From: Candolleomyces eurysporus
Lineage: Eukaryota; Basidiomycota; Agaricomycetes; Agaricales; Psathyrellaceae
NCBI GenBank assembly: GCA_027579435.1
Contig: JANBPK010001049.1
Span: 55,714 to 119,713, forward strand
Direction of reading: 5' to 3'
Length of the DNA: 64,000 nucleotides
Shown here: positions 33,890 to 44,893 of the stretch, piece after piece
Layout: every line of letters starts with the position of its first letter
Position numbering within the stretch: the stretch's first letter is position 1
Program-made: the position numbers and the translations under genes
Notes under the pieces: generated by a model
Seen by the model: the letters and a program-made list of their open reading frames with translations, nothing else
What the model was told of the DNA's origin: nothing
Database searches by the model: none

Positions 33890-36115
33890 ATGATTCAATT
33901 CAAGTCGGCGGTTAAACTCGCACTCCTGGCGACCTGTTTCGCCCAAATTTCTGCTTCTCCCATCCGTGAGTATATGCTTGTTTCTTATTGAATACTGCCA
34001 AGAGCTCTAAACGATTTGATTTCAATTCTCCAGAGCATTCCCTGAGNCCCGGGGCCTCAGTTGACGAGGTCGACCCTTATCCTTCCCTTGGCAAACCGCG
34101 CGTGGCTTTTAAACCAGATGGGACATTCAAGATTACTATCTTCTCGGATCTTCACTTCGGTGAAAATCCATGGGATGACTGGGGACCCAAGCAGGATGCG
34201 AATAGTATCAAGTTGATGAATACAGTCTTGAGTGACGAAAGACCTGACTATGTGTGCGTGTCCTTGGCCATCCGGTTCTTCAGTTCTTGGATTTAAATTT
34301 TATCCGACCAACCAGTGTCATCAACGGTGACCTGATAACTGGTGAAAGTAAGCCTTTTCTGCCTCCTCTGATAATCCGAGAGGCTCAACGCCGAGATGTA
34401 GATACATTCAAAGAGAATGCGACCACACTCATCGATCAAATCGTCGGCCCGCTCAACAATGCCAAGGTCCCGTTCTCTACTACCCACGGAGTACGTACCA
34501 CCTCCATTCAAGGATGCGTTTAAACTTCGGACCTGAATCTCTATACATCGCCTCTTTCTCTCGGAAGAACCACGATAACCAGCGTAATATTACACATACC
34601 GAAGAGATTCTTCGAGAGCAGCAGGTGGCGCCCCTCAGCTATACACGGTTTGCCCCAAATGGCGTCGGGGGAGAAGGTGGTCCAGGAAACTACTGGGTAC
34701 CAGTTCGTATCAGTTCATTTTCCTCATACTGAACGCAAGGTTGCTAAGAGGTTCTTGTGCGGCAACCCGGCTCATCTTCATTTCAACGCTTGTCATCATC
34801 ACGTTGCCTCCATTCGGCATGTTCGACCTCGCCCTCATCACTTCCTTCAGGTCTACAATACCAACTCAGGTCAGTGAAATGCTTCATCCGGTTGAACCAT
34901 ACAACAGCACAAGCTGACCCATACGGGCGGTACCGTAATAGATGACCCCGATGCCACCCCGGCACTCATTCTATGGTTTTTCGATTCCAGAGGTAAGATT
35001 CGAATGACATCATAATATTATAGTACTTTCTTCCTCTCTTCCCCTCCTCCAATCGGTTTAACTTTTCTTGCTGAGTGTACTGTAGCAAAGGGGGCTTACA
35101 CCGAAGTATAGGCGGAGTCTCGAGTGATCCCAGCTCGACGAATGTACCTGACTGGGTCGACGAGTCTGTGACTTCGTGGATCATCGCAGAGACTGTTCGA
35201 ATGGAAGAAGCTTGGGGCCCTGCGGAAAAACGTGGTGCCCTGGCCTTTATGCATATCCCTCCGTACGTCTCTTGCCCACCCATCATTTTCTTCCTGGTGT
35301 TCCTCCCAGCGCTACGTTCGGAATGCACCGAACGAAGCGGGAGTGAGTTCTGACATTGCTTTGAACTCTAAAGGCATCCAATTCGGGACTTGCAAGCTAC
35401 CATCAGCCCCGAGAAGAACCCTGGGTTGAACGGTAAGTGTGCAAAGTCCCTAGCCAAGCTTTCTCGAAATTTCTAACCAACCATCTTCCATTTCTTTCAA
35501 TTGAACCCACCAATCGGCTCCGTTTGCATATTTTTTCCTTCTCCTCTCCATGCGCGAATGGCAATGCAGCGGATAAACTGGGCTCCGGCTCCGTCCAAAG
35601 CCCTCAGGACGAGCCGTTCTGGAACACCCTTACTTCCAAGATTCCAAACTTGCATGCCATCGTTTCCGGCCATGGTAAGTCTTCTTTCTCAGCGAGTTTC
35701 TTGCCTTCGCCATCGCCGTATCCCCGCATGGTCTTCTATACTTTCACACCTCGTCGACAGATGACTCCCCCATCCTCTTCCTGGTGCTCCCTAACACACT
35801 CTTTACAGACCATGGCAATGAATGGTGCGCCCGCGATGCTGCAACCGACGTAGTCTTCTGCTTCAATAAACATTCTGGGTACGTATCTTGTCCCGGTCCC
35901 TCTCAGGACTTATCTTGTTGAACACGTACCTTAATCTCACCTGTCCGGGCTTGCTCCACAGGTATGGTGGCTACGGCCAACCTGGGTGGGGTTACGGCGT
36001 CCGCGACATCGTCTTCAAGAGTCTGGATCCTCGAGTGCCTCCCGAGACTTGGATCCGGCTCGAGGCTGGAGAGACTCGTGCCCATGTCACGCTGAATAGC
36101 GACTACGGTCGTTAG
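33890..36115 (+). CDS. Calcineurin-like metallophosphatase (DCR2/purple acid phosphatase-like), secreted
   Basis: ATG at 33890 gives a signal peptide ([19 protein letters not shown]). The exons carry the metal-site motifs in order: [19 protein letters not shown] (DxH), [10 protein letters not shown] (GD), THG/NHDNQ across an intron (GNHD), [10 protein letters not shown], and [15 protein letters not shown] across an intron (GHxH). The C terminus reads [15 protein letters not shown] and ends at 36115 after [10 protein letters not shown]. The family removes phosphate from small or protein substrates; the fungal DCR2-like branch is poorly characterised. The intron between NYWVP and [14 protein letters not shown] (about 34705-34945) is about 240 bp, four times the local norm, and contains a repeat shared with 38850-39005. 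The N at 34047 affects the second exon; either keeping it, or dropping it with an acceptor 2 bp downstream, gives a frame. Confidence 0.82.
34750..34945 (+). repeat. Repeat inside a phosphatase intron, shared with 38850-39005
   Basis: Blocks such as GCAACCCGGCTC, TTCAACGCT, TCATCCGGTTGAACCATA and GACCCATACGG occur in the same order and spacing near 38852-38995 with point changes and small indels. This links the pseudogene at 38850 to this gene. Confidence 0.7.
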
Positions 36116-36766
36116 GATCTGGTATGACTTTTTTTTTTTTTCGTATCCATTCCCTCGTTTTTTTNCTGCAAATGTTGCCCGGTTTCTGGTGTAACAAAGA
36201 GAATGTGCATCTACAAGATTGCCGGTCACGTATCTCGGTATAGTTCCGGTACATTGATCAATTCATATGGCCGTCTCCCTTTTTGTCTCAAATTCTGGCC
36301 CTTCGAGAGTCCTTACAGATTCGTGCCTTGCTCGTGACACATCTGTCAGATGTCCCCTCTTTGAATTGGTCTAATTCAGTGGGTGTCGTAACTGGGTGAC
36401 AGACTCCACCTTCCTCATTCGAATTATCAGTACTCATCCACAACTCGACGAGTAGGGATACTGCGCCCCTCTCTTGGCAGCCGAGAGCCGGTGCATCGTG
36501 CTTTCGTATCGCTTTCGCCATTGAGCTTGGCGGTATCAACATGAAGGAGATGAGGGACGTCCAGATTCCATGCTTTGGGGAAGAGATCGACAGTGGTACT
36601 GACACTGTGTTTCTTGCTCCGTCTCCTCCAACGGAGGAGCCTATCAGGCATCACTATTAGGATTCCGAGTCAAGGTATCCTTGGAGCAGGCTTGCTGATT
36701 ATAGCGACATGGGTTAGGCGCCCTTATCTCTTGGCAACATGCCCGCTGTCCACCACTTGAGACTAC
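36116..36766. other. Spacer between the phosphatase and MP1
   Basis: Contains a long T-run near 36130 and an N at 36165. From about 36440 on it resembles the upstream regions of MP2 and MP3 (about 39270 and 42085). No gene. Confidence 0.5.
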
Positions 36767-36772
36767 TTATAA
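36767..36772 (+). promoter_or_regulatory. TATA box of MP1 in a conserved promoter block
   Basis: TTATAA 60 bp upstream of the MP1 ATG, at the end of a block of about 55 bp (36718-36772) that recurs before MP2 (39500-39554) and MP3 (42851-42905). Confidence 0.5.
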
Positions 36773-36831
36773 CCGACGGTAGGTGCATCTTCGATCGACC
36801 CTGCCACCTCGTCTGCATTCCTCGCGAGACG

Positions 36832-38443
36832 ATGTCTAGTAACTACACCTTTATCAGTGTAGATGATACCGACCCACAAATCCAATGGAATGGGCGCTGG
36901 TTCACGACCCAGGATTTCGTCGACGATGTCGGGAACTTCGGTCCACCATTCCTGAGCACATTGCATGGTATCAGCTCAAACGGCAGCTTGTCCTTCCCTT
37001 TCTACGGTATGTACATACCTCATGTTCATTTGTTCTGAATGTAGTCAGAGTTGAAGAACTTCACTAGGGAGAGGGGTCGTCCTCTGGGGATCATTGGCAT
37101 TGCGCAACGACACTTCTGGTCCGGATCCAAATTGGCGATGCCTCCTCGATGGGAGCGAGATTGGGCATCCGCTACCGTTGCCAGATAGACCTATGAGCTA
37201 CTACCAGTTCTGCGCGATAGAGGCAACAAGCGAGGGCAACCACACATTCCAATTCAACGCTATCGTTAAATCCCAGACGCTGTATATTGACCAGATCCAG
37301 TACCTGGTGACCGAAGGAGCGGACGTTGGGAATGCTTGGATGGCGATAGGTCAAGAAGATGGAAGATTCAATTACTCGGACGGTTGGATAGAGTCGGAAG
37401 ACCACTTTTGGAAGTGGACGTACGCATCTGGAGCTTGGTTGACTTATGATTTCGTTGGTGTGTTTCTTGCAGTGCGTCTATGAATTTTGCTGAACCTCTA
37501 CATTGTCACCCTACAGGCACCGGCGTAATCTGGGGGGGGTTGCATTCTGGGAAATAGCGGGGTTGGTTCTGGAATGGCACGGTATGCAATAGATGGGGAG
37601 GAGCCGAAGGATTTTACGATCCCCGCATCTTCCGTATACAGTGACCACCAGGCATTATTCAACGTCACTGGACTGAAGCCGGGTCCACACCGTTTGACGG
37701 TGACAAACGCTGGAGACGAGAGCACAGCCGGCTTGTGCATCAACTACATATATACGAAAAACAGCGCTGACACGACACCGAGAGGACGCTCAGGCAAAGT
37801 TATTGGTGCAGCTGTGGGCGGTAGCATCGGTGCAGTACTTCTTGCCGTGCTAGCGATCCTGGCCGTAGTTTGGTACCAACGTCGAAAACGGCAGAGAGAG
37901 CAGGATGTATCATTGATGGGTGGGACCATCTTGGGCGAGGCGATGTCGATTACTTCTGCGAGCACTGAAATCAAGGGACAATATACTCCAGGATCTCCGA
38001 CACAGGGGCCATGGAATCAGCCTGCCGGTTTCCCCTCACACCAGCTTTCGACCATCCCCCCGGATGGTGCTCACTCCCCTACGACGCCTGTCACCCAATC
38101 GGGTCCTCATCAGCTTGCCACATCTCGTTCCGGTCCCAACCCGCCCACGAGCTTCCCCACGCCTTCTCGCCCCGCCATGTCTGTCACACCTTTGCACCCT
38201 AGACTTCAGCGAGGACTGTCTGCATCCAGCGGGATGCCGTCTCCCGCCTCGTTTGCTGCTGCATCTATTGGCTCGCAATCTCCTGCTTCGTATACTTCCG
38301 GTGCGCCTGGTAGCTCGCCACCTTCTCCGTCGTTCACCAATCCGAACGGCTCCACCGCGGCTGGGACTGGGCAAGATGTGTGGCTGACGCAAGTGCCTAT
38401 CCAATTGCAACACATTCAAGACGGGAGGCATCAAAGTCCTTAG
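36832..38443 (+). CDS. Single-pass two-lobed surface protein, MP1
   Basis: Three exons. Exon 1 starts at 36832 (MSSNYTFISVDDTDPQIQW) and ends at LSFPFYG. Exon 2 encodes LWGSLALRNDT, DPNWRCLLDGSEIG and WKWTYASGAWLTYDFVG. Exon 3 begins TGVIWGG and includes MARYAIDGEEPKDF and NVTGLKPGPHRLTVTNAG, a transmembrane segment (GGSIGAVLLAVLAILAVVW), a basic stop-transfer QRRKRQ, and a cytosolic Ser/Pro-rich tail of about 170 residues. This is the large uncharacterised Agaricomycete family with two beta-sandwich-like extracellular lobes, one membrane span and a disordered tail. No classical signal peptide is visible. A run of eight Gs at 37532-37539 shifts the frame at the start of exon 3 (seven would fit), probably a sequencing error. 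Ligand unknown. Confidence 0.75.
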
Positions 38444-38574
38444 GAATAAATCTATAACGATCCAGCCCTCAGGCCTTAGCTTTATGTGCTATAACGACTT
38501 TTGTATTCTACTCACGTATTCCAAGCTGTCAAATGTTGTGGCCTTGCGTTGTATACTAAGATATTAAGCGAACT

Positions 38575-38850
38575 GGAACTGGAAGAATTCCTTTGGGAAA
38601 CCGTGGTCTTCCTCGGTGCCAACCGAGCATCGCCTTGGGGAGAGCGACCCCATTCTCCACTGAGTACTGGGTCCTTGATCTCGTCCTTCGGACCTTGATG
38701 TAGCCGAAGCGTCCTCGAGGTTTGCCGTACCTCCACCCTGGGACAGCATGCCCGTTCTCGTTGTGCGAAGAGCTTGCTCTCGGCCCAGACCGTGAGGCAG
38801 CCGTTGTGAACGTCGATGCTGATGTCCTCTCTCTTGACCTGCAATGCAAC
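38575..38850 (-). pseudogene. Hsp20 (alpha-crystallin) pseudogene
   Basis: Minus-strand remnant of the hsp20 gene at 44894. REDISIDVHNGCLTVWAESKL matches EDISIDVHNGRLIVLAESKL there, then the frame changes and gives NENGHAVPGWRYGK (against NENGYAVLERRYGK), then SVENGVALPKA (against SVEDGVLTVTLPKA). At least two frameshifts, a lost N-terminal exon and no start codon make it non-functional. Confidence 0.8.
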
Positions 38851-39108
38851 CCGGCTCGTCTTCATGTCGTACTGCCCCCATTCGCCACATTCAACGCTTT
38901 CTTCATCACTCCTTTCAGCTTTGCGATCCCAATCTAGATCAGTGGATGCCTCATCCGGTTAAACCATATTTAAGCCTGAACAGACCCATATGGTCTGCCC
39001 GTGTTAATCAATCATTCCGGGGCTCCTGTAAGGCACCCGCGCTCATTTCGAGGCATCTTGACTTGGGCACGCTCATATTACGCTGAATGGCGACTACAGC
39101 CATTAGGC
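38850..39108 (+). pseudogene. Internally deleted phosphatase remnant
   Basis: First part matches the phosphatase intron repeat (34750-34945). Then comes an APALIS-type stretch that corresponds to the [10 protein letters not shown] exon, and a jump to the gene's last residues: HITLNGDYSH and stop, compared with [10 protein letters not shown] and stop at 36115. Over 1 kb between is deleted. This places a dead phosphatase copy between the hsp20 pseudogene and MP2. Confidence 0.75.
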
Positions 39109-39548
39109 TTTGGAGTGATTGCTTTCCTTAAGCAGCGAGTGAGCGTCTCGATAGCTGAATGAGTTCGGCATCCAGCCTCTCCTCCACTCCCAACCTATCT
39201 AGTCGGCTTGGGGGTTGGTGTCAGTGGTGGCAGACCGATCTCGGAAACACACACACATTCGACAAGACAGGAAGCCGCCCCTCTTGCCAAGAACGCGCCG
39301 TCGTGATCGCTTTCGCCACTGTGCCTTGGCTGTGTCAGCGTGAAAGAACAATCCCATGCTCTGTGAAGATATTGCCAGTGGTGCTGACGCCCTTGCCCTG
39401 TCTTCTCTAGCAGAAGAACTTACTGAGCATTATTTCAAGGATTCAAGTCATCATCCCTGGAGCAGGCTTGCTGGGCGTGTCTGGGCAACACGGGTTAGGC
39501 GCCATCATCTCTTGGCAACATGTTTGCTGTCTACCGTTCGAGACTGCA
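39109..39548. other. Upstream region of MP2
   Basis: Similar to the region upstream of MP1: GGAGCAGGCTTGCTG and CGGGTTAGGCGCC blocks are shared with about 36690-36720. No gene. Confidence 0.5.
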
Positions 39549-39554
39549 TATAAA
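39549..39554 (+). promoter_or_regulatory. TATA box of MP2
   Basis: TATAAA, 77 bp upstream of the MP2 start, at the end of the block conserved with MP1. Confidence 0.55.
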
Positions 39555-39630
39555 CAACGGATGCCTTTAGACGCTGGTGAGATTCATCATTCTTGCACCT
39601 CCTACCGTCTCGTTTCGATTCCCCTCAACA

Positions 39631-41215
39631 ATGTCTATTGACAACACCAGGGTTTCCGTGGATGATGCCGACCCACGAATCCAATGGAACGGGCCCTGGT
39701 TCACGACCGAGGATATCGTTGACGATCTCGGAAACGGAACACCATTTCTGAACACATTGCATGGCATTAGCTCGAATGGAAGCCTGACCTTCTCTTATTA
39801 CGGTTCGTGCATACCTCATACTCACTTTCTCTGAATGTGATTAAATTTGAAGTATTTTAGGGACAGCGGTGGGTGTCTGGGGATCACTGAGACCGCGAAA
39901 CACTACCAGCGGCCGGGATCCCAACTGGCGATGCTTCCTCGATGGAAATGAGATTGGGGCACCCTGGGACTATCCAAATCGTCCTTACAGCAACTACTAT
40001 TTCTGCCGGGGAACCGCACCCGAGGGCAATCACACGCTTCAGTTCAATGCCATTGTTCAATCCGAAACGCTGTACGTCGACCAAGTCCAGTACCAGGCCG
40101 CAGCAACAGCGGATATCGGGGTCGCTTGGACCGAAGTACGCCATGATGACGGAAGATTCGGTTACTCACCTGGTTGGACATCAGACAATAATGGTTATTG
40201 GAAGTGGACATACACGGCTGGAGCTTGGTTGACCTACGATTTCAATGGTGTGTACCTTTTAGTGCGCTCACGAGCCGGACTGAACCATCGTCAACTCTCA
40301 GGTACAGGCGTCGTTTNGGGGGGGTTACACTCCTAGGAATTCCGGTGTTGGTCCTGGAATGGGACAGTATAAGATCGATGACGAGGAACCGAAGAATTTT
40401 GCCATCCCTTCACCCTCTATAGCCAGGAACAACCAGGCTTACTTTAACGTCACTGGACTAACACCAGGCCCCCACCGTTTGACGGTAACAAACACTGGGA
40501 ACGAGGGGACAGCTGCCTTAGGTCTTACCTACGTATATACGAAAAATGGGGCTAGCACGACTCCCAAACGAACTTCAGCCAAAGTTATTGGTGGAGCTGT
40601 GGGCGGTAGCATTGGTGCAGTCCTTCTCGCTGTGCTGGCCGCTCTGGCAATTCTCCGGTATCGTCGCCGAAAGCTGCAGCGGGAGGAGGACGCATTATCA
40701 ATAAGCGGAACAACCTTGGGCGGCACGATCAGGGAACAGCGTAGTACTCCAGGCTCTCCCACATGGGGCCAGCAGACAGGTTTCTTCTNCCCCCCAACCT
40801 TCGATCATCGCTCTAAATGGTTCTCACAACCACAGCACATTTGTTCCACCTTTGGGTCCTTCCCAGGCTACCACATTTGTCCCCCCTNCCCGGTCCCACA
40901 CCCACCACCTTTACCGCCCATCATGACCCAAACAAACCCACCATGTTTGTCACCCCTTCAAATCCTGGCCTTCGGAGAGGAACATCTTATGGTTCAGCTA
41001 CCAGCGGCATGCAATCTCCTGCCTCATTTGCTGTCGCATCCAGTAGCTTGCAGCCTGGTGTTACCCCTGCACCTGGTGAATCCAGGCCAACCTCGTATAT
41101 TGACCTGACCGGCCCTGCCGCTCCGCAGAATGCACGGCCGATGCCGATGCCGACGCCTATCCAACACGTTCAAGATGGGAAGGCCGACGTGGCGGAGTAT
41201 AATCCCTACCAATAA
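39631..41215 (+). CDS. Single-pass two-lobed surface protein, MP2
   Basis: Same three-exon plan as MP1. Exon 1 starts MSIDNTRVSVDDADPRIQW. Exon 2 has WGSLRPRNTTSGRDPNWRC and YWKWTYTAGAWLTYDFNG. Exon 3 has MGQYKIDDEEPKNFAIP, NVTGLTPGPHRLTVTN, the transmembrane segment GAVLLAVLAALAILRY, the basic RRRKLQRE, and a Pro/Ser/Thr-rich tail ending ADVAEYNPYQ at 41215. Three Ns (40317, 40789, 40888), each beside a G- or C-run, break the frame. Omitting each one gives a continuous frame from the second lobe to the C-terminal stop, so the gene is very probably intact. The first lobe is about two-thirds identical to MP1. Function unknown; cell-surface recognition is only a guess. Confidence 0.78.
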
Positions 41216-41708
41216 CTTGAAATAATGGTCAAGACTTCATGTGCTACTTGTGACGTTGGAACCATGTTAGACTGCTCACCCTTTATGGACAAAACTTAAT
41301 CTCACTCTACCCTTGTTATGTACATAGCGACGGCATTGAATAGACCCCCGCCATACGGCCGTTCGGAACGACAAGAAGGAGATCCGGGAACTGTACCTCT
41401 CTTCGAAGAGCTGATATATCGTCGCTTTCGCAATCGTAAGCCATGTAGATGCATACGGAAGATGGAGTGAGTAAGGTGGGAGGCATCCAGAATGGTTGGC
41501 GAGGAATAGTGCTGACATTCTTGTTTCCCTGGATCTTCCCAGACTTCGCGAGCCCGACTGACGATTCCATTCTCGGATAATCCGGGGTGTCAGGATCAAG
41601 TGCTTGGTATAAATTCCCAAGGTTTTTGTACGTAAATCCAGGAACAAGAAGGGCTCGACGGCTGATATGGGCCAGCTGTTGTCCAAAAAAGCGCCCTTAG
41701 GACAGCTA
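41216..41708. other. Spacer downstream of MP2
   Basis: From about 41335 to 41690 this matches 42075-42480 (shared blocks include CCAGACTTCGCGAGCCC and GGGGTGTCAG..CAAG.GCTTGGTAT), so the non-coding upstream unit was itself duplicated around the MITE-like elements. No gene was seen. Confidence 0.5.
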
Positions 41709-41771
41709 ATTCACGATCGATAGACCAGTCAAAAGGGGAGCGCGACGCGATCTGGTCTATCGATCGTGAAT
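41709..41771. repeat. Perfect 20-bp palindrome, short MITE-like element
   Basis: Left arm 41709-41728 (ATTCACGATCGATAGACCAG) and right arm 41752-41771 are exact inverted complements around a 23-bp loop that contains AAAAGGGGAGCGCG. Weaker pairing extends outward to ACAGCT on the left and CAGCTGTAA on the right. Confidence 0.85.
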
Positions 41772-41839
41772 CAGCTGTAATTGTCTAGTGGAAGGCTCAC
41801 AGTCCACCGCCGCCACTGACAGACCCTTGATTCGCGCTA

Positions 41840-42069
41840 TTACAGCTGGTTGCATATCGATAGAATCGGCCGCGCTCCCCTTTTACCTGTGGAGCGTACA
41901 AACAAAATATGATGCCCAAACGGGCTGGGTCGTCGCTTCCAACCGCCACCTCCCTCACTGTAGAACCCTCTCAAGTTTATTTGGTTGCTGCGCCACTGCT
42001 CCACCGCTAAACAAATATCAAAAGGGGAGCGCGGCCGATTCTGGTCTATCGATATGCAACCAGCTGTAA
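41840..42069. mobile_element. MITE-like element with terminal inverted repeats of 45-50 bp
   Basis: Left arm 41840-41884 starts TTACAGCTGGTTGCATATCG and ends at CTCCCCTTTT; right arm 42020-42069 is its inverse apart from a 5-bp deletion in the left arm. The interior (about 135 bp) has no open frame. The core AAAAGGGGAGCGCG and TCTGGTCTATCGAT are shared with the palindrome at 41709-41771, so both belong to one family. No clear target-site duplication was seen. Confidence 0.75.
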
Positions 42070-42968
42070 CACTCACCCACCACTCGACGAGAAGGGAACT
42101 ACCCTTCGCTTCGAGGAGCCGGTACATTGGCTCTGACGCCATCACTTTCGCCACGGATGGTGGGCCAGCATCACAAAGTGAGCACTCACATATGGGAGGG
42201 CTCTACATCCCGTGCTTTGGAAATCAATGGTGCTGACTCGGATATTCTCGTTCTTGCTCTGTTTCCAGACCTTTACCAGACTTCGCGAGCCCAATCGGTG
42301 GGTTCGCAATGGTTCTCTAAGCCACATATTTCCTTCATTGGCGAATCCATTCAGCTCTGGATAATGTGGGGTGTCAGAGTCAAGCGCTTGGTATGAAGTT
42401 CGGGTATTTATGCACATAAACCTCCAGGAACAGGAAAGTCGGCTGGCTGATGTGGGCCATCACCTTCGATATCTACCAGAGGCTTACCTTCCACCGCCAC
42501 CGCCACCACCTCCACAAATCACGACTCCATTTCACTTCTCGTTTCCGTTCTAGTCATTTCCTTGGGCGTATTACCCCTGGATTGAGCTCCGGTTCGTAGG
42601 TCTGTCTATCCCGTCAAACGTGAATGTGGACTGATCAATGCAAGTTCATCGGAGCACGCCTGGATCCTTTTTGGGATCTATTGTAGATGGTAAGTGAAAG
42701 TCCATCTCCCTGCGAGCTACGTACCTATGGTGATTATATTCGGCGATCCGGAAAACTTGGTGGGATGCTGACTCTCGGTTTCTCAGATATGCGATTCACT
42801 TTCACGACCTCATCTACCTAAAGTTCGAGTTCAGTGCAGCGACGAAATAAGCGCCCTCACGTCTTGGCATCATGCCTGCTGTCCACCGCTTGAGACTACT
42901 TGTATTTCGGCGCTGGTGCGTATCTTTCTATCGATCCCTACCATCTCGTCTGCATTCTCCTCAAGACG
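42070..42968. other. Upstream region of MP3
   Basis: Holds the second copy of the non-coding unit (about 42075-42480) and, at 42851-42905, the conserved promoter block. The TATA position reads TTGTATT, so it is degenerate compared with MP1 and MP2. No gene. Confidence 0.5.
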
Positions 42969-44053
42969 ATGTCTACCAACAACACCTTGGTCAGTGTCGA
43001 TGATACCGACCCTCGACTCCAATGGAATGGGCCCTGGTTCACGATCCAGGATTTTGTCGACGATCTGGGGAACGGTATACCATTCCTGAACACATTGCAT
43101 GGCATCAGCTCAAACGGAAGCTTGACCTTCTCTTTTTATGGTACGTGCATACCTCATGTTCATGTCTTCTGAACGTTGGCGAAGTTGAAGAATTTTACTA
43201 GGGAGATCGGTGAGCCTCTGGGGATCACTGGCATTGCGGAACGACATTCCCGATTCGGATCCAAATTGGCGATGCCTCTACGATGGAAGTGAGATTGAGC
43301 ATCCCTTGATATTAATAGATAGTTCTTTCGGCACCTACCGGTTCTGCGCACACCACGGCATGCCTGAGGGCAACCACACACTGCAGTTCAATGTGATCAT
43401 TCAATCTGGGACGCTATACGTCGACCAAGTCCAGTATCAGGTAGCACCTGGAGCAGAAGTTGGGAGCGCTTGGACGGTGATAGATCAAGACGATGGAAGA
43501 TTGAATCACTCGCCCGATTGGATAACCCCCAACTCCTTGTATCGCTCCTGGAAGTCGACGTACACATTTGGAGCTTGGCTGACTTATGATTTCAATGGTA
43601 TGTATCTTGCAGTGCATTTATAAATTCAATTTTGCTGAACGGTCACATTGACAATCCACAGGCACCGACGTCATCTGGGGAGGTTGCACTCTTAGTAACA
43701 GCAGGGTTGGTCCTGGAATGGCACGGTATGCGATAGACGGGGAGGAGCCGAAGAATTTTACGATCCCCGCATCTTCTGTATACAGTGACCACCAGGCATT
43801 GTTTAACGTCACTGGACTGAGGCCGGGCCCACATCGTTTGACGGTGACAAACGCTGGAAATGAGAGCACAGCCGCCTTATGCATCCACTACATATATACG
43901 AAAAACGGTGTTGGTACGACACCGAAAGGTCCCTCATCCATCGTTATTGGTGCGGTTGTGGGCGGTAGCATCGGCGCAATACTTCTCCCTGTGCTAGGCA
44001 TCCTGGCTGTAATTTGGTACCGACGTCGAAAAATGCATCATACAAGGATGTAG
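42969..44053 (+). CDS. Single-pass two-lobed surface protein, MP3, with truncated tail
   Basis: Starts at 42969 (MSTNNTLVSVDDTDPRLQW). Both extracellular lobes are present: WGSLALRNDIPDSDPNWRC, STYTFGAWLTYDFNG, then a third exon with MARYAIDGEEPKNFTIPASS and NVTGLRPGPHRLTVTNAGN. The transmembrane segment is GAILLPVLGILAVIWY, followed by RRRKMHHTRM and a stop at 44053. MP1 and MP2 have about 150 more residues. Downstream DNA (44054-44240) still resembles the lost tail, for example a region like the AGTGQDV stretch of MP1, but in shifted frames with deletions. It is nearer to MP1 than to MP2 in lobe 2. It may be expressed as a tailless form or be on its way to a pseudogene; its promoter is also weaker. 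Confidence 0.7.
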
Positions 44054-44893
44054 TAGCCTTCCTTCGAGCCTTGCCACCTCCTAATCCTGGTTGCCCCATA
44101 ACGTTGGACACCTTTTCAGGCCAAATTTCAGCGAGGACTGTCTTCCGTTCCCAAGTTCAACGGGCTGCGTGGCCCCGGCCAACTCCGACGTCATTCAGCG
44201 ATCTGAACAGTTCCATCGCAGTCGGAACTGAGCAGGATGTCAATGCATGGTCGGTAGATGCTTGGCCCACAACTCGAATACGTAGATTAATATGTAGTCC
44301 CTACCGATGGCGGCTCTTGTGGTACTATGCTGTATATTACCAGGATCATGAATCCGAAACGAAGGATAACGATGATCTTACAAATGGCAACTTCTACCAG
44401 TGTCGACCTATTTTTAGGTCCTCAGGCCGACGAACCCTCCTTTATTTTATCTTATTCTGTTCTGCTGACACAATAAGGTACCTTTTCGCTCAACAGCGAC
44501 ACTGGCGTTTTGACAGGTTGTGGCACAATACGCTTCTCGAATTTGACAGGCTCTGGGTCCCTGAAAGCTTGGACGAAACATTTTTGAAGACAGTGAAGCA
44601 TTTTATTGCGTTATTGTGATCAATGTGCGCACTTACAAAAATAAGAATACAACTGGATTGAGAGAGTCTTGAAAAACAACGGAACCATTAAGAAGATGTT
44701 TGAGAGCGAAATGTAGCAATTTGCAAATACAGAAGGAGTACTTCAAAAAATCATAATCTTCTTTGGCACCAACTCAAGTGTTGTTACGAAATCGCCGTCG
44801 TCTCTCGTCATACCAGCCACCTGTGGCTGACCTCAACCTCTCTATATAGACCCCACCTCCTGTACCTACCCTCTCCAGACTCGTTCTGGTCAT
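44054..44893. other. Eroded MP3 tail and spacer
   Basis: The first 190 bp are the decayed MP3 tail. A plus-strand frame runs open to 44619 but matches no family beyond that remnant. The rest is AT-rich spacer at the 3' end of the hsp20 gene. Confidence 0.5.

Noticed and set aside
37920..38434. Pro/Arg-rich frames over the MP1 tail
   Set aside because: Alternative frames of a low-complexity Ser/Pro-rich tail; the real frame is fixed by the conserved upstream lobes.
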